The notes beneath the pieces are model-generated. The model searched no databases. It was not told where the DNA came from and worked only from the letters and a program-made list of their open reading frames with translations. The translations under genes were made by a program, and so were the position numbers. Of a stretch of DNA of 7,675 bases, positions 6,070 through 7,675 are shown in pieces. The stretch's first letter is position 1. The number at the start of each line of letters is the position of its first letter. This stretch comes from Aldersonia sp036524855 (lineage in GTDB: Bacteria; Actinomycetota; Actinomycetes; Mycobacteriales; Mycobacteriaceae), in contig DATDBL010000134.1 in assembly GCA_036524855.1 (NCBI GenBank), positions 1 to 7,675 on the forward strand, given 5' to 3'.

Positions 6070-7575
6070 ATGACCATCACCACGCCGGTCGCCGACGCGA
6101 CGGTCCGCCGGGCAGCGACGCCGTTGATCACCGCCGCCGACCTGCCCCCGACCGGTCACTTCGTCGGCGGCCGGTTCGACACCGGCTCCGCGGGTCAGGT
6201 GATCGACGTGATCGACCCGTGCACCGAGAACGCCATCGCACAGATCCCCCGGGGCCGCGTCGAGGACGTGGACCGGGCGGTCGCGGCAGCCGTTGCGGCC
6301 GCGCAGGATTGGGCGCGGGTGCTGCCGAGGCAGCGGTCCGAGATCCTGCACCAGGTCGCCGACCGCGTCGCCGAGCACGCCGACCTGCTCGCCCGGCTCG
6401 AATCCGCCAACACCGGCAAACCGCTCGCGGTGTCGCGCGACGACGTGGACGGCACCGTCGACACGTTCCGATTCATGGCCGGCGCCCTGCGTGCCACCAC
6501 CTCGATGGCGGCCGGTGACTACGCGGAGAACCACCTCTCGGTGATCCTGCGCGAGCCGCTCGGGGTGGTCGGGGTGATCACGCCGTGGAACTATCCACTG
6601 CTGATGGCGGCATGGAAGATCGCGCCGATCCTCGCCGCCGGCAACACGCTGGTGATCAAGCCGTCCGAGCAGACGCCGTTGACCACACTGAAATTCGCCG
6701 AACTCGTCGCGGACCTGCTGCCGCCCGGTGTCGTCAACGTGGTCACCGGCACCGGGTCGGTCGTCGGGGCCCGATTGGCCGAGCACCCCGACATCGCGAT
6801 GATCGCGGTCACCGGGTCCGTGAACAGCGGCCGCGCGGTCGCCCGCGGGGCTGCCGAATCCCTCAAGCGCGTGCACCTGGAGCTGGGCGGCAAGGCGCCG
6901 GTGGTGATCTTCGCCGACGCCGACCTCGCTGCCGCGGCAGAGTCGTTGCGCGTGGCCAGCTTCTGGAACTCCGGGCAGGAGTGCGGGGCGGCATGCCGTG
7001 TGCTGGTGCACGAGTCGGTGGCCGAGCGGTTCGTCGAGTTGTTGGTCGAGCAGGTGCGTGGACTGGTCGTCGGCGACCCGACCTCCGGCGACGACGTCGA
7101 GATCGGCCCGATGGTGTCCAAGGCGCACTTCGACCGCGTCCTCGGCTACCTCGACCGCGCCGAGCGCGACGGCATCCGCGTCGCGGTCGGCGGCGCGGCG
7201 CTCGACGGTCCCGGCTACTTCGTGGCACCGACCGTCCTCGTCGACGTCCCCGACGGCGCCGAATGCTCCCGCGAGGAAATCTTCGGCCCGGTGGTGACGG
7301 TGGAGACGTTCACCGACGAGGACGAGGCGATCCGGCGCGCCAACGACGTCCCTGTCGGGTTGTCGGCGTCGGTGTGGACCGAAAACGCCCGCCGCAGCCA
7401 CGACGTCGCCGCCCGCATCGACGCCGGAACAGTCTGGGTGAACTCGCATCTCGTGCTCGCCAACGAGGTCCCGTGGGGCGGGTTCAAAGGCTCGGGCTAC
7501 GGTCGCGACCTGTCCATCTACGCCCTCGACGACTACTCCCGCACGAAGCACGTCATGCACAACCACGCTCGCTGA
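6070..7575 (+). CDS. NAD(P)+-dependent aldehyde dehydrogenase, gamma-aminobutyraldehyde (PatD-like) type
   Basis: A 501-residue soluble aldehyde dehydrogenase of normal length. Conserved parts in order are TPWNYP (171-176, Asn174), the coenzyme-site KPSE (197-200), ELGGK (271-275, general base Glu271), GQECGAACR (302-310, catalytic Cys305), EEIFGPV (402-408) and PWGGFKGSGYGRD (468-480). The GQxCxAACR block and the tail SIYALDDYSRTKHVM resemble gamma-aminobutyraldehyde dehydrogenases of putrescine degradation, which oxidise 4-aminobutanal to GABA. Related omega-aminoaldehydes or betaine aldehyde are alternatives. The ATG is supported by GGAGGA (6057-6062) seven bases upstream, and the gene starts 26 bp after the lyase stop, so they are probably translated from one mRNA. 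It would oxidise the aldehyde made by the oxidase or lyase upstream. The reaction class is very sure; the aminoaldehyde preference is a family-style inference. Confidence 0.93.
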   Translation: MTITTPVADATVRRAATPLITAADLPPTGHFVGGRFDTGSAGQVIDVIDPCTENAIAQIPRGRVEDVDRAVAAAVAAAQDWARVLPRQRSEILHQVADRVAEHADLLARLESANTGKPLAVSRDDVDGTVDTFRFMAGALRATTSMAAGDYAENHLSVILREPLGVVGVITPWNYPLLMAAWKIAPILAAGNTLVIKPSEQTPLTTLKFAELVADLLPPGVVNVVTGTGSVVGARLAEHPDIAMIAVTGSVNSGRAVARGAAESLKRVHLELGGKAPVVIFADADLAAAAESLRVASFWNSGQECGAACRVLVHESVAERFVELLVEQVRGLVVGDPTSGDDVEIGPMVSKAHFDRVLGYLDRAERDGIRVAVGGAALDGPGYFVAPTVLVDVPDGAECSREEIFGPVVTVETFTDEDEAIRRANDVPVGLSASVWTENARRSHDVAARIDAGTVWVNSHLVLANEVPWGGFKGSGYGRDLSIYALDDYSRTKHVMHNHAR

Positions 7576-7593
7576 CGACTGCTTCGCGGATCA

Positions 7594-7617
7594 GAGCGGA
7601 CGCCGACGGCTCCGCTC
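7594..7617 (+). terminator. Candidate operon terminator hairpin without U tract
   Basis: GAGCGGA (7594-7600) pairs with TCCGCTC (7611-7617), and the inner GCC (7602-7604) pairs with GGC (7608-7610) around a GAC loop, leaving C7601 bulged. This ten-pair GC-rich stem begins 18 bases after the dehydrogenase stop. No T run follows; U-less hairpins are common as terminators in actinobacteria, but this reduces certainty. Confidence 0.45.
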
Positions 7618-7620
7618 GAC

Positions 7621-7666
7621 GTCGCGCGCCGTTCACGCGCGGCGCGGACGTTGCAACGTGCGCGAC
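7621..7666. repeat. Nested GC-rich inverted repeats at the right edge
   Basis: Three symmetries overlap. GTCGCGC (7621-7627) is complementary to GCGCGAC (7660-7666). CGCGCCG (7625-7631) pairs with CGGCGCG (7640-7646) over an 8-base loop. ACGTTGCAACGT (7648-7659) is a perfect 12-bp palindrome. They could be a second terminator structure or an operator for a gene to the right, which is outside the window. Confidence 0.4.
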
Positions 7667-7675
7667 GCGTACAGA

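Noticed and set aside
5863..7566. Long minus-strand open frame (567 codons) opposite the aldehyde dehydrogenase
   Set aside because: Asp/His/Arg-rich shadow of the coding strand with no recognisable family and no ribosome site.
1..7675. CRISPR array, tRNA or rRNA genes
   Set aside because: No regularly spaced repeats and no cloverleaf or rRNA-like sequence noticed on either strand.

Overview
The window is high-GC DNA with strong G/C wobble bias, GTG starts and Shine-Dalgarno sites typical of an actinobacterium. The style of the DUF222/13E12-type gene and of the catabolic genes suggests Rhodococcus or a close relative (Mycobacteriales). That is an inference from protein style; no rRNA or marker gene is present.

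Left part (1-1714): an accessory, decaying region. The 5' two thirds or so of a DUF222/13E12-repeat (HNH-endonuclease type) gene runs off the left edge on the minus strand and carries a one-base frameshift near 393-395. An imperfect 16-bp palindrome resembling the mycobacterial SOS (LexA) box lies just upstream of its start. Next comes an N-terminally truncated Ldh-family (malate/L-lactate dehydrogenase-like, PF02615) oxidoreductase relic on the plus strand, with two frameshifts and an in-frame stop.

Centre and right (1762-7575): a compact, intact-looking catabolic locus. A 455-residue MFS transporter (minus) is divergent from a three-gene operon (plus): a flavin amine-oxidase/protoporphyrinogen-oxidase-like FAD enzyme, a DapA/N-acetylneuraminate-lyase superfamily lyase, and an aldehyde dehydrogenase of the gamma-aminobutyraldehyde (PatD-like) type. 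The 585-bp intergenic region holds two mirror-image copies of one promoter/operator module. Each has TTGTGT, 17 bp, then TAGGRT, with an identical 16-bp core, and each faces outward toward one transcription unit. A degenerate third copy of the core sits near the predicted transporter start point. This argues that one regulator, encoded outside the window, controls import and catabolism together.

Working model (inference): the transporter imports an amine-containing or aldol-type substrate. The FAD oxidase and the lyase generate aldehyde and/or pyruvate, and the dehydrogenase oxidises the aldehyde. An FAD amine oxidase-like enzyme, a DapA-family lyase and a PatD-like dehydrogenase in one operon is not a textbook pathway I can name. 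It is the best candidate in this window for an undescribed system. A hairpin just after the last stop codon probably ends the operon, followed by GC-rich nested palindromes at the right edge.
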